DNA from: Terrisporobacter sp.
GTDB lineage: Bacteria > Bacillota_A > Clostridia > Peptostreptococcales > Peptostreptococcaceae
DNA length: 64,000 bases
Assembly (NCBI GenBank): GCA_029851945.1
Contig: JARKUZ010000067.1
Location: 62,001-126,000, forward strand
Direction of reading: 5' to 3'
Positions 57,010-64,000 of this stretch are shown piece after piece. The notes below the pieces were generated by a model, which did no database searches, was not told the DNA's origin, and worked only from the letters and a program-made list of their open reading frames with translations. Each line of letters starts with the position of its first letter. Position 1 is the first letter of the stretch. A program made the position numbers and the translations under genes.

Positions 57010-57420
57010 AATATATTCAACTTTATTCACTAATTTTTTATAAGTTTTTTCAGTATCCTCACGATTTCCATCATTATATATAATAATTTTATCATCTAAT
57101 TCAATTCTTATATAAGGGTTTTTATCTCTATATACATAAACTTTACCAACTTCACTTCCATTATTAATTTTAAAAGTTCCTCTAAGATATTTTAAAGTTC
57201 CTGTACCTTTAATTCTACTTCCAATATTAATATCATCTAAAAGCTCAATATCTTTAATCTCTTCAATATCAAATATTTCTGATTTTATTTTTATCTTGTC
57301 ATCTATTACCTCTAGTTTATGACCTGATGGATCCACTATATTTAGAAGTAATGCTGTTATAGTACATATTAATAATAATAAAATAACTGCTACTTTTCCA
57401 TATATATTAGTTTTAGTCAT
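57001..57420 (-). CDS. Membrane-anchored PH-like domain protein
   Basis: 139 aa. One N-terminal helix (about 8-28) then a beta-rich domain (KIKIKSEIFDIEEIKDIELLDD, YVYRDKNPYIRIELDDKIIIYN) that resembles bacterial PH domains. Last gene of a five-gene operon with a two-component system and a YhfC-type protease. Function unknown. The ribosome binding site is GGGGGGGG, long and unusual. Confidence 0.65.
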   Translation of the reverse strand: MTKTNIYGKVAVILLLLICTITALLLNIVDPSGHKLEVIDDKIKIKSEIFDIEEIKDIELLDDINIGSRIKGTGTLKYLRGTFKINNGSEVGKVYVYRDKNPYIRIELDDKIIIYNDGNREDTEKTYKKLVNKVEYIKK

Positions 57421-57463
57421 GTTTATAACCCCCCCCTTAGAGTGAATTAGTTTATAGTTTAAA

Positions 57464-57856
57464 TTATTTTATATAAAATCCAGTTAATTTCATATCTTCA
57501 TTATAACTTATAGTAAATTGAGCTTTTCCATTTTTAAATTTAGTCAAAGTAACTACTGTTGCTTGATTATCTTTCCCCACTACAGCTTCTTTTTCATATG
57601 AATCAAATTCACCTAAATCTTTTTCTATTGGTCCCCATACTTCTTTTAATTTAGCTGTAACTCCTGCATCTATTAGCTCTTGTCCAGATATTCCTTCAAT
57701 TTTATTATACTCTCCGTTACATAACATTTGGATTACATTTTGAGTCATAGTCTTTAACTCATCTTCACTAAATTCATCACTTAACTTATTAGTAGAACAT
57801 CCTGCTAATGTTAAACAGCTTAAAGCCATAACTAAAAATAATCTTAATTTTCTCAT
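57464..57856 (-). CDS. DUF3887 lipoprotein
   Basis: 130 aa. Lipoprotein signal MRKLRLFLVMALSCLTLAGC with Cys20 lipidated. The domain (about 28-130) is of the DUF3887 type, a small alpha+beta fold often linked with exported proteases. I use ATG 57856, with GGGAGAG 6 nt upstream; a TTG farther up lies in that site. It follows the YhfC gene by 30 bp. Confidence 0.82.
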   Translation of the reverse strand: MRKLRLFLVMALSCLTLAGCSTNKLSDEFSEDELKTMTQNVIQMLCNGEYNKIEGISGQELIDAGVTAKLKEVWGPIEKDLGEFDSYEKEAVVGKDNQATVVTLTKFKNGKAQFTISYNEDMKLTGFYIK

Positions 57857-57886
57857 TTTAATCTCTCCCAATATTTTATATTTCTT

Positions 57887-58666
57887 CTAAACTTTTTTAT
57901 CATCTAACTTAGCAAATACATCTTTAAATATAAATATAGAATATAAAAGTACTAAAGCACATATTAATACATATATCTCCATACCTCCAATACTTATATT
58001 AAATATTTGTGGTAAAATTACAACTCCTGCATCCACTAAACCATGAAGTAATATTGCCAAAAATAAGTATCTAATTTTATTAATTCTTATTCCATATAAA
58101 ACAATCATAGTAAACGAAACATGTATACTCATAGTAAGTAATCTTTCAATACCCATAATATAAGCATTCATCGTTGTTAAAGATGACAGCTGATTAGATA
58201 CTAAACTTAATAGTGAAGGGCTACTATAATCTATACCACTTTTTATTGCTATAGTTCCAAATAAAAATATAGCTGCATTTATTCCTACAAGTAATAATGC
58301 TTCTATTCCCCAGTGGCCAAAACCAAAATATAATCCATCTATATATCTATAATTACTTTTCAGGAAATATTTAAATCCTATATATCTACCTATTTCTTCA
58401 AAAATACCCGCTGTTAGTCCTAAAAATACCCCATGTAAATATGGGTTTAAGCTTAATTTAATATACCAACTTTGATTTGATAAAATATAAGATATTATTG
58501 GTATTCGTAAAACTATTTGAGATATAAAAAATACTAAAGCACCTACTACAAATGATTTTAATATTTTATTTTTTGAAAATATACAGTAAATTAATATTAC
58601 TATAGGTATTATTAACGTTATTATTGTACTAAATCCTAAACCTATTATTACTGAATTTTCAATCAT
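57887..58666 (-). CDS. YhfC family intramembrane metalloprotease
   Basis: 259 aa with about seven helices. Motifs within helices: EEIGRYIGFKYF, GFGHWGIEA and HGLVDAG, the pattern of YhfC/PrsW-CPBP-like membrane proteases (Glu and His ligands). The target is unknown; a neighbouring lipoprotein or the kinase may be involved. Co-transcribed with the kinase (20 bp) and DUF3887 gene. Confidence 0.85.
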   Translation of the reverse strand: MIENSVIIGLGFSTIITLIIPIVILIYCIFSKNKILKSFVVGALVFFISQIVLRIPIISYILSNQSWYIKLSLNPYLHGVFLGLTAGIFEEIGRYIGFKYFLKSNYRYIDGLYFGFGHWGIEALLLVGINAAIFLFGTIAIKSGIDYSSPSLLSLVSNQLSSLTTMNAYIMGIERLLTMSIHVSFTMIVLYGIRINKIRYLFLAILLHGLVDAGVVILPQIFNISIGGMEIYVLICALVLLYSIFIFKDVFAKLDDKKV

Positions 58667-58686
58667 AAGCTCTCACTTCCTATTAT

Positions 58687-59991
58687 TTAAATTGGAATTA
58701 CAACATTAACCTTAAAGTTTGTATCATCATAATCAATAACCATAGTTCCTTCATATTTTTTCAACGTTTTTCTTATATTTTCAAGTCCAAGTCCTTCATG
58801 ATTTGATTTTGTGCTTTGAATTTTACTATTCTTAATGGTCGGTTTTTCTTTCATTGAGTTTATAATATTTATAACTATAAAATCATTGAATTTATTAACA
58901 TGAAATTTAATATAACTATTATCCTCAACCTTTTTTGCAGATTCTATTGAGTTATCCAAAAGATTTGCAAATATTGTGGTTATATCTATTTCTTTCATAA
59001 AATCCAAGTCAATTTCTCCAATTTTACAATCTAAATCTATATTCGCATTTCTTATAATTTGAAATTTATCATTTAAAATAATATTTAAGACCCTATTACT
59101 TGTATAATACTTTTGATTTAATTCATTAAGCATGAGATGTATGTCATTTGTATATTCTTTGGCTTTTTCAGCATCTTTTATTTCATAAAGTCTTTCTATA
59201 GATTGCAAATGGTTTCTAATATCATGAATTAATTTTCTTGATTCTTTATATTTATTTTCTAAGTTATCATAGTACTTATGCTGTAACTCACTTTGTTGAT
59301 GATATAGATTAACTTCATTTTGTAATATATTATTTTTTGATATTGCATCAAATATATGAGTTACATAAATATTTAAAATCAGAACCAATATAATATTTAT
59401 TACTAATAATATAGATTCTTGAAGTCCTGTGTATATTTGTAATACTGAAACTAAAGTTATTATATATATAACACTAAAAGTAGGTATAACTAAAAAACTT
59501 AAACTTTGTTTTTTGCTTATATATTTACCTTTTCTTCTATTTATGAAATTGGTGAATAGTTTAATATAAACATATTCTATCATTCTAATTATAAATATCA
59601 TTGCTATTTGCAAATAAGCCATGCTCGTAAAATAAACTTCATTCATCATAACAATAGTAGGTATCATCCAAGCTAACAGTAAGTCTATAAATAAAAAACA
59701 AATTGAAAATACACAGTAATATAGTAAGTAAACTTTAGAATCATTGTATAAGAAGTGGCCAATAATTAATATTCCACTAGTAAATCCAATTATATTTATT
59801 AATAAACTTCCTGACATAGCTGTTAAAAATAGTACTATATTAAAAACTATAAATGCTATTATATAAGCAATTTTAGTTCTATATATATTTCTATCTATTT
59901 TTTTCAAAAACTCAAAACAAGTATAAATTATAAATGCACTCCCTATTATGGGTAATATTAAAAATGCAACTACATTAATATAATTATTTAT
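58687..59991 (-). CDS. GHKL sensor histidine kinase, probable ATA start
   Basis: About 434 aa. Six to seven N-terminal helices, a linker, H-box KLIHDIRNHLQS, NLLDNSIESAKK (N box) and GLGLENIRKTLKKY (G box): an AgrC-like kinase. The first standard start, TTG at 59907, lacks a ribosome binding site. In frame 28 codons upstream, ATA at 59991 is 8 nt after AGGGGG and adds a full membrane helix (NNYINVVAFLILPIIGSAFI). It partners the LytTR regulator, whose stop is 5 bp away. Confidence 0.85.
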   Translation of the reverse strand: MNNYINVVAFLILPIIGSAFIIYTCFEFLKKIDRNIYRTKIAYIIAFIVFNIVLFLTAMSGSLLINIIGFTSGILIIGHFLYNDSKVYLLYYCVFSICFLFIDLLLAWMIPTIVMMNEVYFTSMAYLQIAMIFIIRMIEYVYIKLFTNFINRRKGKYISKKQSLSFLVIPTFSVIYIITLVSVLQIYTGLQESILLVINIILVLILNIYVTHIFDAISKNNILQNEVNLYHQQSELQHKYYDNLENKYKESRKLIHDIRNHLQSIERLYEIKDAEKAKEYTNDIHLMLNELNQKYYTSNRVLNIILNDKFQIIRNANIDLDCKIGEIDLDFMKEIDITTIFANLLDNSIESAKKVEDNSYIKFHVNKFNDFIVINIINSMKEKPTIKNSKIQSTKSNHEGLGLENIRKTLKKYEGTMVIDYDDTNFKVNVVIPI

Positions 59992-59996
59992 AACCC

Positions 59997-60713
59997 TTAC
60001 CCCCTTATCTGTTTCTCAATATGATTACTAAGATAAATATTAAGAGAATTTCTAAATTCTGTTGATTTCTTTTGCGATAAAGGTATTATACTTCCGTTCA
60101 TCATATAAATGTCATATCCTTTTATGGATTTTACATTATATAAATTTACAACAAAACTTTTATGAGGCATTTCGAATCCATGTTCTTTCATCTTAGTGCT
60201 TATATCTGAAATTTTTTCTTTAAGTATGTATGTTTTATCATAAGTTTTCATCAATACTTTTCTAGATTCATATTCAAAGTAATATATTTTATTTAAATCT
60301 ACTCTAACTAATCCTTCATTTGTAATAAACTCCATCAAATATTCTTTATCTTCTTTTATATAAGAAAGTACTTCATCCAGTTGTTCATGTAAGTCTTTTT
60401 CTTTAATAGGTTTAACTAAATAAGCAAAAGCATGAACACTAAAAGCTGAATATGTGTAGTCAGTATAATTAGTTATGTAAATTATTTTTACTTGCTTATC
60501 ATATGTCCTTATTCTTTTTGCAGTTTCTATACCATTAATTCCATTCATATCTATATCTAAAAATATAATGTCAAATTTATTATTACTTTCAATTAGCTCT
60601 TCTCCACTTTTATATACATATATATAAAAATCTTTTATTTTATAATTTTCTATTAATTTTTTGGTGTGATTAAGAGTTATCAACTCATCATCACATATAG
60701 CTATTTTAATCAT
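59997..60713 (-). CDS. LytTR family response regulator (AgrA-like)
   Basis: 238 aa. Receiver domain with DD pair (CDDE), phospho-Asp in FLDIDMNG (about 54-58) and Lys in VKPIKE; C-terminal LytTR DNA-binding domain (about 130-232, IYYFEYESRKVLMKT...HKSFVVNLYNVKSI). It heads the operon with the kinase, YhfC, DUF3887 and PH-like genes, so those may be its targets. GAGGAA ribosome binding site. Confidence 0.93.
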   Translation of the reverse strand: MIKIAICDDELITLNHTKKLIENYKIKDFYIYVYKSGEELIESNNKFDIIFLDIDMNGINGIETAKRIRTYDKQVKIIYITNYTDYTYSAFSVHAFAYLVKPIKEKDLHEQLDEVLSYIKEDKEYLMEFITNEGLVRVDLNKIYYFEYESRKVLMKTYDKTYILKEKISDISTKMKEHGFEMPHKSFVVNLYNVKSIKGYDIYMMNGSIIPLSQKKSTEFRNSLNIYLSNHIEKQIRG

Positions 60714-60748
60714 TGGCCAATTCCTCTTTCCTCATCTTACTTGTTTAA

Positions 60749-60778
60749 AGTATAAACTAATAAATAATTATATTTCAA
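60749..60778 (-). promoter_or_regulatory. Promoter of the two-component operon
   Basis: Minus-strand TTGAAA (60773-60778), 18-bp spacer, TATACT (60749-60754). Start near 60742. Confidence 0.6.
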
Positions 60779-60817
60779 TAGATGTGCATAAGGTATATTT
60801 TTATACATAAGTTACAG

Positions 60818-60853
60818 AAAAAAAGTAAGTGAAATAAATCACTTACTTTTTTT
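60818..60853 (-). terminator. Terminator of the polA-coaE...copZ transcript
   Basis: 15-bp perfect stem (60818-60832 / 60839-60853) with a 6-nt loop; T7 on the minus strand. Confidence 0.9.
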
Positions 60854-60862
60854 ATTATTTCT

Positions 60863-61075
60863 TTATATAACACTTACTAAACTAAATCCTAAATCTTCGA
60901 TTATAGCTTTAACTTCATCCATACTTGCTTCTTCACCCATATCGATTACTGCATATTTGCCTTCTAAGTTAATTTCTAAAACTTTTACTCCTTTTATATC
61001 TTCTGTAAGAGCATCTTGTAAATTTCCTACACAATGACTACATTTCATCCCTTCTATAGATAATTTCCTTTTCAT
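60863..61075 (-). CDS. Heavy-metal-associated (CopZ-like) chaperone
   Basis: 70 aa, one HMA domain: GMKCSHC (metal-binding Cys12 and Cys15) and the fold end IEDLGFSLV. Such proteins carry Cu(I) to a P-type ATPase, but no copA is nearby. It follows the peptide-binding lipoprotein by 24 bp and is the last gene of the operon. Confidence 0.9.
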   Translation of the reverse strand: MKRKLSIEGMKCSHCVGNLQDALTEDIKGVKVLEINLEGKYAVIDMGEEASMDEVKAIIEDLGFSLVSVI

Positions 61076-61099
61076 ATAATTATCCTCCCTTAAAATATT

Positions 61100-62776
61100 T
61101 TATTTGTTCATTTGTAAATTTGAAATTCCTTTGTAAGTATCAAAATCATTTGGATAGATTTTACCCTCTAATCTTTTATTTGTAACAATAAAATTATCAA
61201 GTACACCTAAACTAATGAATGATGCATTATCAACTATATATTTTTGAAGTTGATTATATACTTTTTTAGTTTCATTTTCTGACTTAGTATTTCCTAAAGA
61301 GTCAATATATTTTGTTATTTGCTCATCTTTTATATTAGAAGCTTGTATTATACCTCTAGCATCAGGTATACTGGATAAAGAATATCCTAATATTGCCAAG
61401 TCATAATCTTTAGTATTTAATGCTTTTGTCATTTCTTCAGAGTCTAACTCTTCTATAACACTTTTTATACCTATATTGTATAAATTTGAACTTAATATAT
61501 TTGCAAATTTAATTCTTTCACTATTATCTTTGGATACTACTATTTTTAGTTCAACTTCCTTTAGTATTTCTTTTACTTCTTCTTTACTTAAATCTGTATT
61601 TAATTTTCCTTTACTAGAATTATCCTCAATTACGCCATTTAAACCTTTTGATTTTTCCTTATTTTCATTCGCTTGTTCTTTATCGGATATACCTTGGCTT
61701 ATGTCTTTAAGTGCTGAACCTAAGTATTCTTTTGCTTTTTCTTTGCTATATTTTAAAGGTTCTATTTTTTCATCATAGTATTTAGACTTTGTATTTAGAG
61801 GAAAATTAGATAAAGTTCCATATCCTACATAAGCCTCTTTTAGGATTTTTTCTCTATCTATTGAAGATACAATAGCTTTTCTGAAATCAGTATTATTTAA
61901 ATATTCATTATCATAATTAAATACAACCATTTCATAATCTCTACCTTCATATTTTGTAATATTAAACTCTTTTTTATCTTCAAATTTACTTAATTCACCT
62001 ATGTTTACACTTGCAATATCACTATCTAAAGACATTACCATTTCAGTTTGTGATTCTTTATCAGGAACTATTTTAACGAATATTGACTTACGATTTTTTG
62101 GCAAGTCACCAAAATAATCTTCATTCGCCTCAAGTATCATATATTTTCTATCTACATATTCTTTGATACTATATGGACCATTTCCAACTAAGTTATATTT
62201 TTTTTCTAATAATTCACTCGATTTTAAATTAGAAAGTTCATCTCTTGAAACAATAGGAAATGTTAGCTTATCTATTGCAAAAGGATCACTTTCGCTTAAA
62301 ATTATAGTAAAGTTTTTATTATCTTTTACATTTATACTTCTAATATTTTTTACTAAGTCAAAATATGGACTCGTTTCATTTTTTTTAATCAAGTCAACTG
62401 TAAAATCAACATCTCTTGATGTTACTTCACTTTTATTATGCCATTTAGCATCTGAAACTAAACTAATATCTATACTAAGCCCATCAGAAGATACTTCATA
62501 TTTTTCAACTAAATTAGGTTCTACATCATAACTTTCATCAACTCCAAATAAGCCATCATATAGTAAGTTCATAATGTAGCTTACTGATTTATCAGTATTT
62601 AATATAGGATTAATTGTTTTAGGCACTAACATAGTTAAATGAATATAATTAGACTCTTGAATATTATTTTTAACTCCTTCATTTTCTTTGTTGTCTTCAT
62701 TGCCTTTACTACAGCCAACAATTGAGAGAACTAGGGTTAAAACCATTGTCAAAAGTTTTATCTTTCTTTTCTTCAT
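61100..62776 (-). CDS. Peptide ABC transporter substrate-binding lipoprotein
   Basis: 558 aa. Lipoprotein signal to Cys22 (SIVGC). SBP_bac_5 family: LTMLVPKTINPIL start, YDGLFGVDES, VGNGPYSIKEY and the lobe-switch segment are typical of OppA/DppA. A long Asn/Lys/Ser-rich insert (about 355-390) interrupts the second lobe. No permease genes are adjacent. Its ATG overlaps the preceding stop (TAATG), so translation is coupled to the transglycosylase gene. Confidence 0.9.
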   Translation of the reverse strand: MKKRKIKLLTMVLTLVLSIVGCSKGNEDNKENEGVKNNIQESNYIHLTMLVPKTINPILNTDKSVSYIMNLLYDGLFGVDESYDVEPNLVEKYEVSSDGLSIDISLVSDAKWHNKSEVTSRDVDFTVDLIKKNETSPYFDLVKNIRSINVKDNKNFTIILSESDPFAIDKLTFPIVSRDELSNLKSSELLEKKYNLVGNGPYSIKEYVDRKYMILEANEDYFGDLPKNRKSIFVKIVPDKESQTEMVMSLDSDIASVNIGELSKFEDKKEFNITKYEGRDYEMVVFNYDNEYLNNTDFRKAIVSSIDREKILKEAYVGYGTLSNFPLNTKSKYYDEKIEPLKYSKEKAKEYLGSALKDISQGISDKEQANENKEKSKGLNGVIEDNSSKGKLNTDLSKEEVKEILKEVELKIVVSKDNSERIKFANILSSNLYNIGIKSVIEELDSEEMTKALNTKDYDLAILGYSLSSIPDARGIIQASNIKDEQITKYIDSLGNTKSENETKKVYNQLQKYIVDNASFISLGVLDNFIVTNKRLEGKIYPNDFDTYKGISNLQMNK

Positions 62777-63333
62777 TAGTTCCTTCCTTCCTTGCCATAT
62801 AACTTATTATATTGTACATGATATTTTTTTACTTTGTCTAAATAACGATCTGTCTCTGGAAAAGGTATTGTATGTATATTTTCACCATCATGGCTATATT
62901 CTTTATCCGATAACCATTTTTTCACATTTCCAGATCCACCATTATAAGACATTATTACTAATTCTGTATCTCCAAACTCTCTATATAATCTGTTAAGATA
63001 CCAACATCCTATCCTTATATTTGTTTCCGGATCATAAATATCAATATCTTCACTTAATTCTAATTCTTCTATTGCCCAATCTCTAGTTATATCGGCTATT
63101 TGCATAAGGCCCTTTGCTCCTCTGCGAGATATAGCCTTCTCATCAAATTTACTTTCTGCTTTCATAATACTATACACTAGATTTTCATCTAAATTATACT
63201 CTTTAGCATATTGTTGTACATATATAGAGTATTTTCTAGGATATAAGAATTCGTATATCTTATCCTTTTCAATATATAGTGCACTACCTAAGATTATAAT
63301 AACAGATAAGATTATAATGCTCTTTTTATTCAC
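62776..63333 (-). CDS. SLT-domain lytic transglycosylase
   Basis: 185 aa. N-terminal signal anchor (about 5-20), then the SLT domain: SIMKAESKFDEKAISRRGAKGLMQI with the catalytic Glu (about 60) and late YNGGSGNV. It cleaves peptidoglycan to anhydro products. GTG start; 8 bp overlap with the end of coaE. Confidence 0.93.
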   Translation of the reverse strand: MNKKSIIILSVIIILGSALYIEKDKIYEFLYPRKYSIYVQQYAKEYNLDENLVYSIMKAESKFDEKAISRRGAKGLMQIADITRDWAIEELELSEDIDIYDPETNIRIGCWYLNRLYREFGDTELVIMSYNGGSGNVKKWLSDKEYSHDGENIHTIPFPETDRYLDKVKKYHVQYNKLYGKEGRN

Positions 63334-63928
63334 TACAATTCTCCTTTATATAATTCATAAATATAGAAGCTTTTTCTTTCAATTCGTCAAATGTACCTGT
63401 ATTATCTATTATATAATCTGCGTATTTTTCTTTTTCCGATTGACTCATTTGAGATTTAATTCTACTTATTGCTTCTTCTCGTGTACAATTATCTCTATTT
63501 TTTATTCTTTCTATTTGAACCTCTTCATCACATGTAACTAAAAGCAGCTTATCAATATGCTTTAAATAATCTGATTCTATAAGCAAAGCTGCATCTAGAA
63601 CTATAATTTTTTTATTTTCAGTTCTTAAATTTTCAATTTCATTTAATATTTTTTTTCTTATTGCAGGATGAGTTAAATTATTTAGTTTAACTAATTCTTT
63701 ATCATCATTAAAAACAATACTTCCTAATGCTTTTCTATTTAGTGTGTTATCTTCATTTTTTATAGTTGGACCAAAAGTTTCAAATACTTTATTTAGTAAC
63801 TCTTTATCTTCAAATATTTGTCTTGCAACTATATCTGCATCAACTATATCTATTCCTTCTTGAATAAATATAGCTGATAAACTACTTTTTCCACAACCAA
63901 TATTCCCTGTTAAACCTATAATAATCAT
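63326..63928 (-). CDS. coaE: Dephospho-CoA kinase
   Basis: 200 aa. P-loop GNIGCGKSS (8-16), DADIVARQIF and the lid region RIKNRDNCTREEA are typical of CoaE, the last CoA-synthesis step. It follows polA as in related clostridia. Confidence 0.95.
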   Translation of the reverse strand: MIIIGLTGNIGCGKSSLSAIFIQEGIDIVDADIVARQIFEDKELLNKVFETFGPTIKNEDNTLNRKALGSIVFNDDKELVKLNNLTHPAIRKKILNEIENLRTENKKIIVLDAALLIESDYLKHIDKLLLVTCDEEVQIERIKNRDNCTREEAISRIKSQMSQSEKEKYADYIIDNTGTFDELKEKASIFMNYIKENCSE

Positions 63929-63936
63929 AAAGACAC

Positions 63937-64000
63937 CTACTTTGTTTCAAACCATGAAGTTCCAATATTCAAATCTACGTCTAAATGAACATGTAGATTT
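63937..64000 (-). CDS. polA: DNA polymerase I, C-terminal end only (window edge)
   Basis: The last 20 codons are in frame from the right edge to a TAG at 63937-63939: NLHVHLDVDLNIGTSWFETK. It matches the end of bacterial DNA polymerase I (VPLxVDxxxGxNWxExK). The rest of the gene is outside the window, 8 bp upstream of coaE. Confidence 0.75.
   Translation of the reverse strand, partial: NLHVHLDVDLNIGTSWFETK

Noticed and set aside
60700..60745. Nine-codon leader peptide overlapping the response regulator start
   Set aside because: Its ATG lacks a ribosome binding site, and its codons are simply the regulator's own Shine-Dalgarno region.
1..64000. tRNA, rRNA, CRISPR, insertion sequence or prophage
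   Set aside because: No tRNA-like cloverleaf, ribosomal RNA core, regularly spaced repeats or transposase/integrase motifs were seen by eye; a tRNAscan and repeat search would be decisive.

Overview
The window is AT-rich, low-GC Firmicute DNA, densely coding and mostly read on the minus strand. It fits a clostridium of the Peptostreptococcaceae (Clostridioides / Paeniclostridium / Paraclostridium type). The evidence is the gene order rnfCDGEAB - maf - radC - mreBCD - PBP2 - minCDE - rodA - mgsA, which I recall from Clostridioides difficile, plus G-rich ribosome binding sites (often GGGGG), a leuS T-box and an L21 leader. The genus call is inference. I saw no rRNA, tRNA, CRISPR array, insertion sequence or prophage.

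Layout. 1-14.5 kb is a mosaic of small units: the start of comEC (cut by the left edge), an Eis-like acetyltransferase with a DUF2156 protein, a ComEC-like metallo-beta-lactamase lipoprotein, an alpha/beta hydrolase, tcdA (tRNA t6A dehydratase), a G5/3D cell-wall protein, a rhodanese, ung, a NusG-II protein divergent from apbE, comEA, a D,D-carboxypeptidase, argH and a Cof-type phosphatase. 14.5-20.5 kb holds a cation/proton antiporter, ridA and a galactose-type ABC operon mglBAC with a detailed promoter/operator region. 20.5-36.1 kb carries translation and ribosome genes: leuS with a T-box, rsfS, yqeK, nadD, obg, yhbY, rpmA, prp and rplU with its leader, then rng and two radical-SAM-linked genes. 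A 4.3 kb block (recX, a 25-aa peptide gene, rnz, an HTH/DUF2975 pair, potD) sits between nadD and yhbY.

36.5-48.1 kb: a flavodiiron protein, then the cell-shape and division cluster (mreBCD, a 1004-aa PBP2, minCDE, rodA) ending in mgsA, headed by maf and radC. 48.3-53.5 kb: the six-gene Rnf complex, a ferredoxin:NAD+ oxidoreductase coupled to ion transport. Two of its subunits carry covalent FMN, and the ApbE that would attach it lies at 8.9 kb. 53.7-60.8 kb: envelope and signalling genes, including a five-gene operon of a LytTR regulator, a GHKL kinase, a YhfC-type membrane protease, a DUF3887 lipoprotein and a PH-like protein. 60.9-64.0 kb: the operon polA (tail only) - coaE - lytic transglycosylase - peptide-binding lipoprotein - copZ-like.

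Main items to follow up: a candidate C-rich small RNA (about 56861-56917) whose two C5 motifs match the Shine-Dalgarno regions of mglB (10 nt) and rnfE (9 nt); a 25-aa membrane peptide after recX; a sensor kinase whose best start codon is ATA; helically phased T-tracts and an operator at the mglB promoter; a PBP2 with two large insertions; and a decayed histidine-kinase tail near 4.1 kb.
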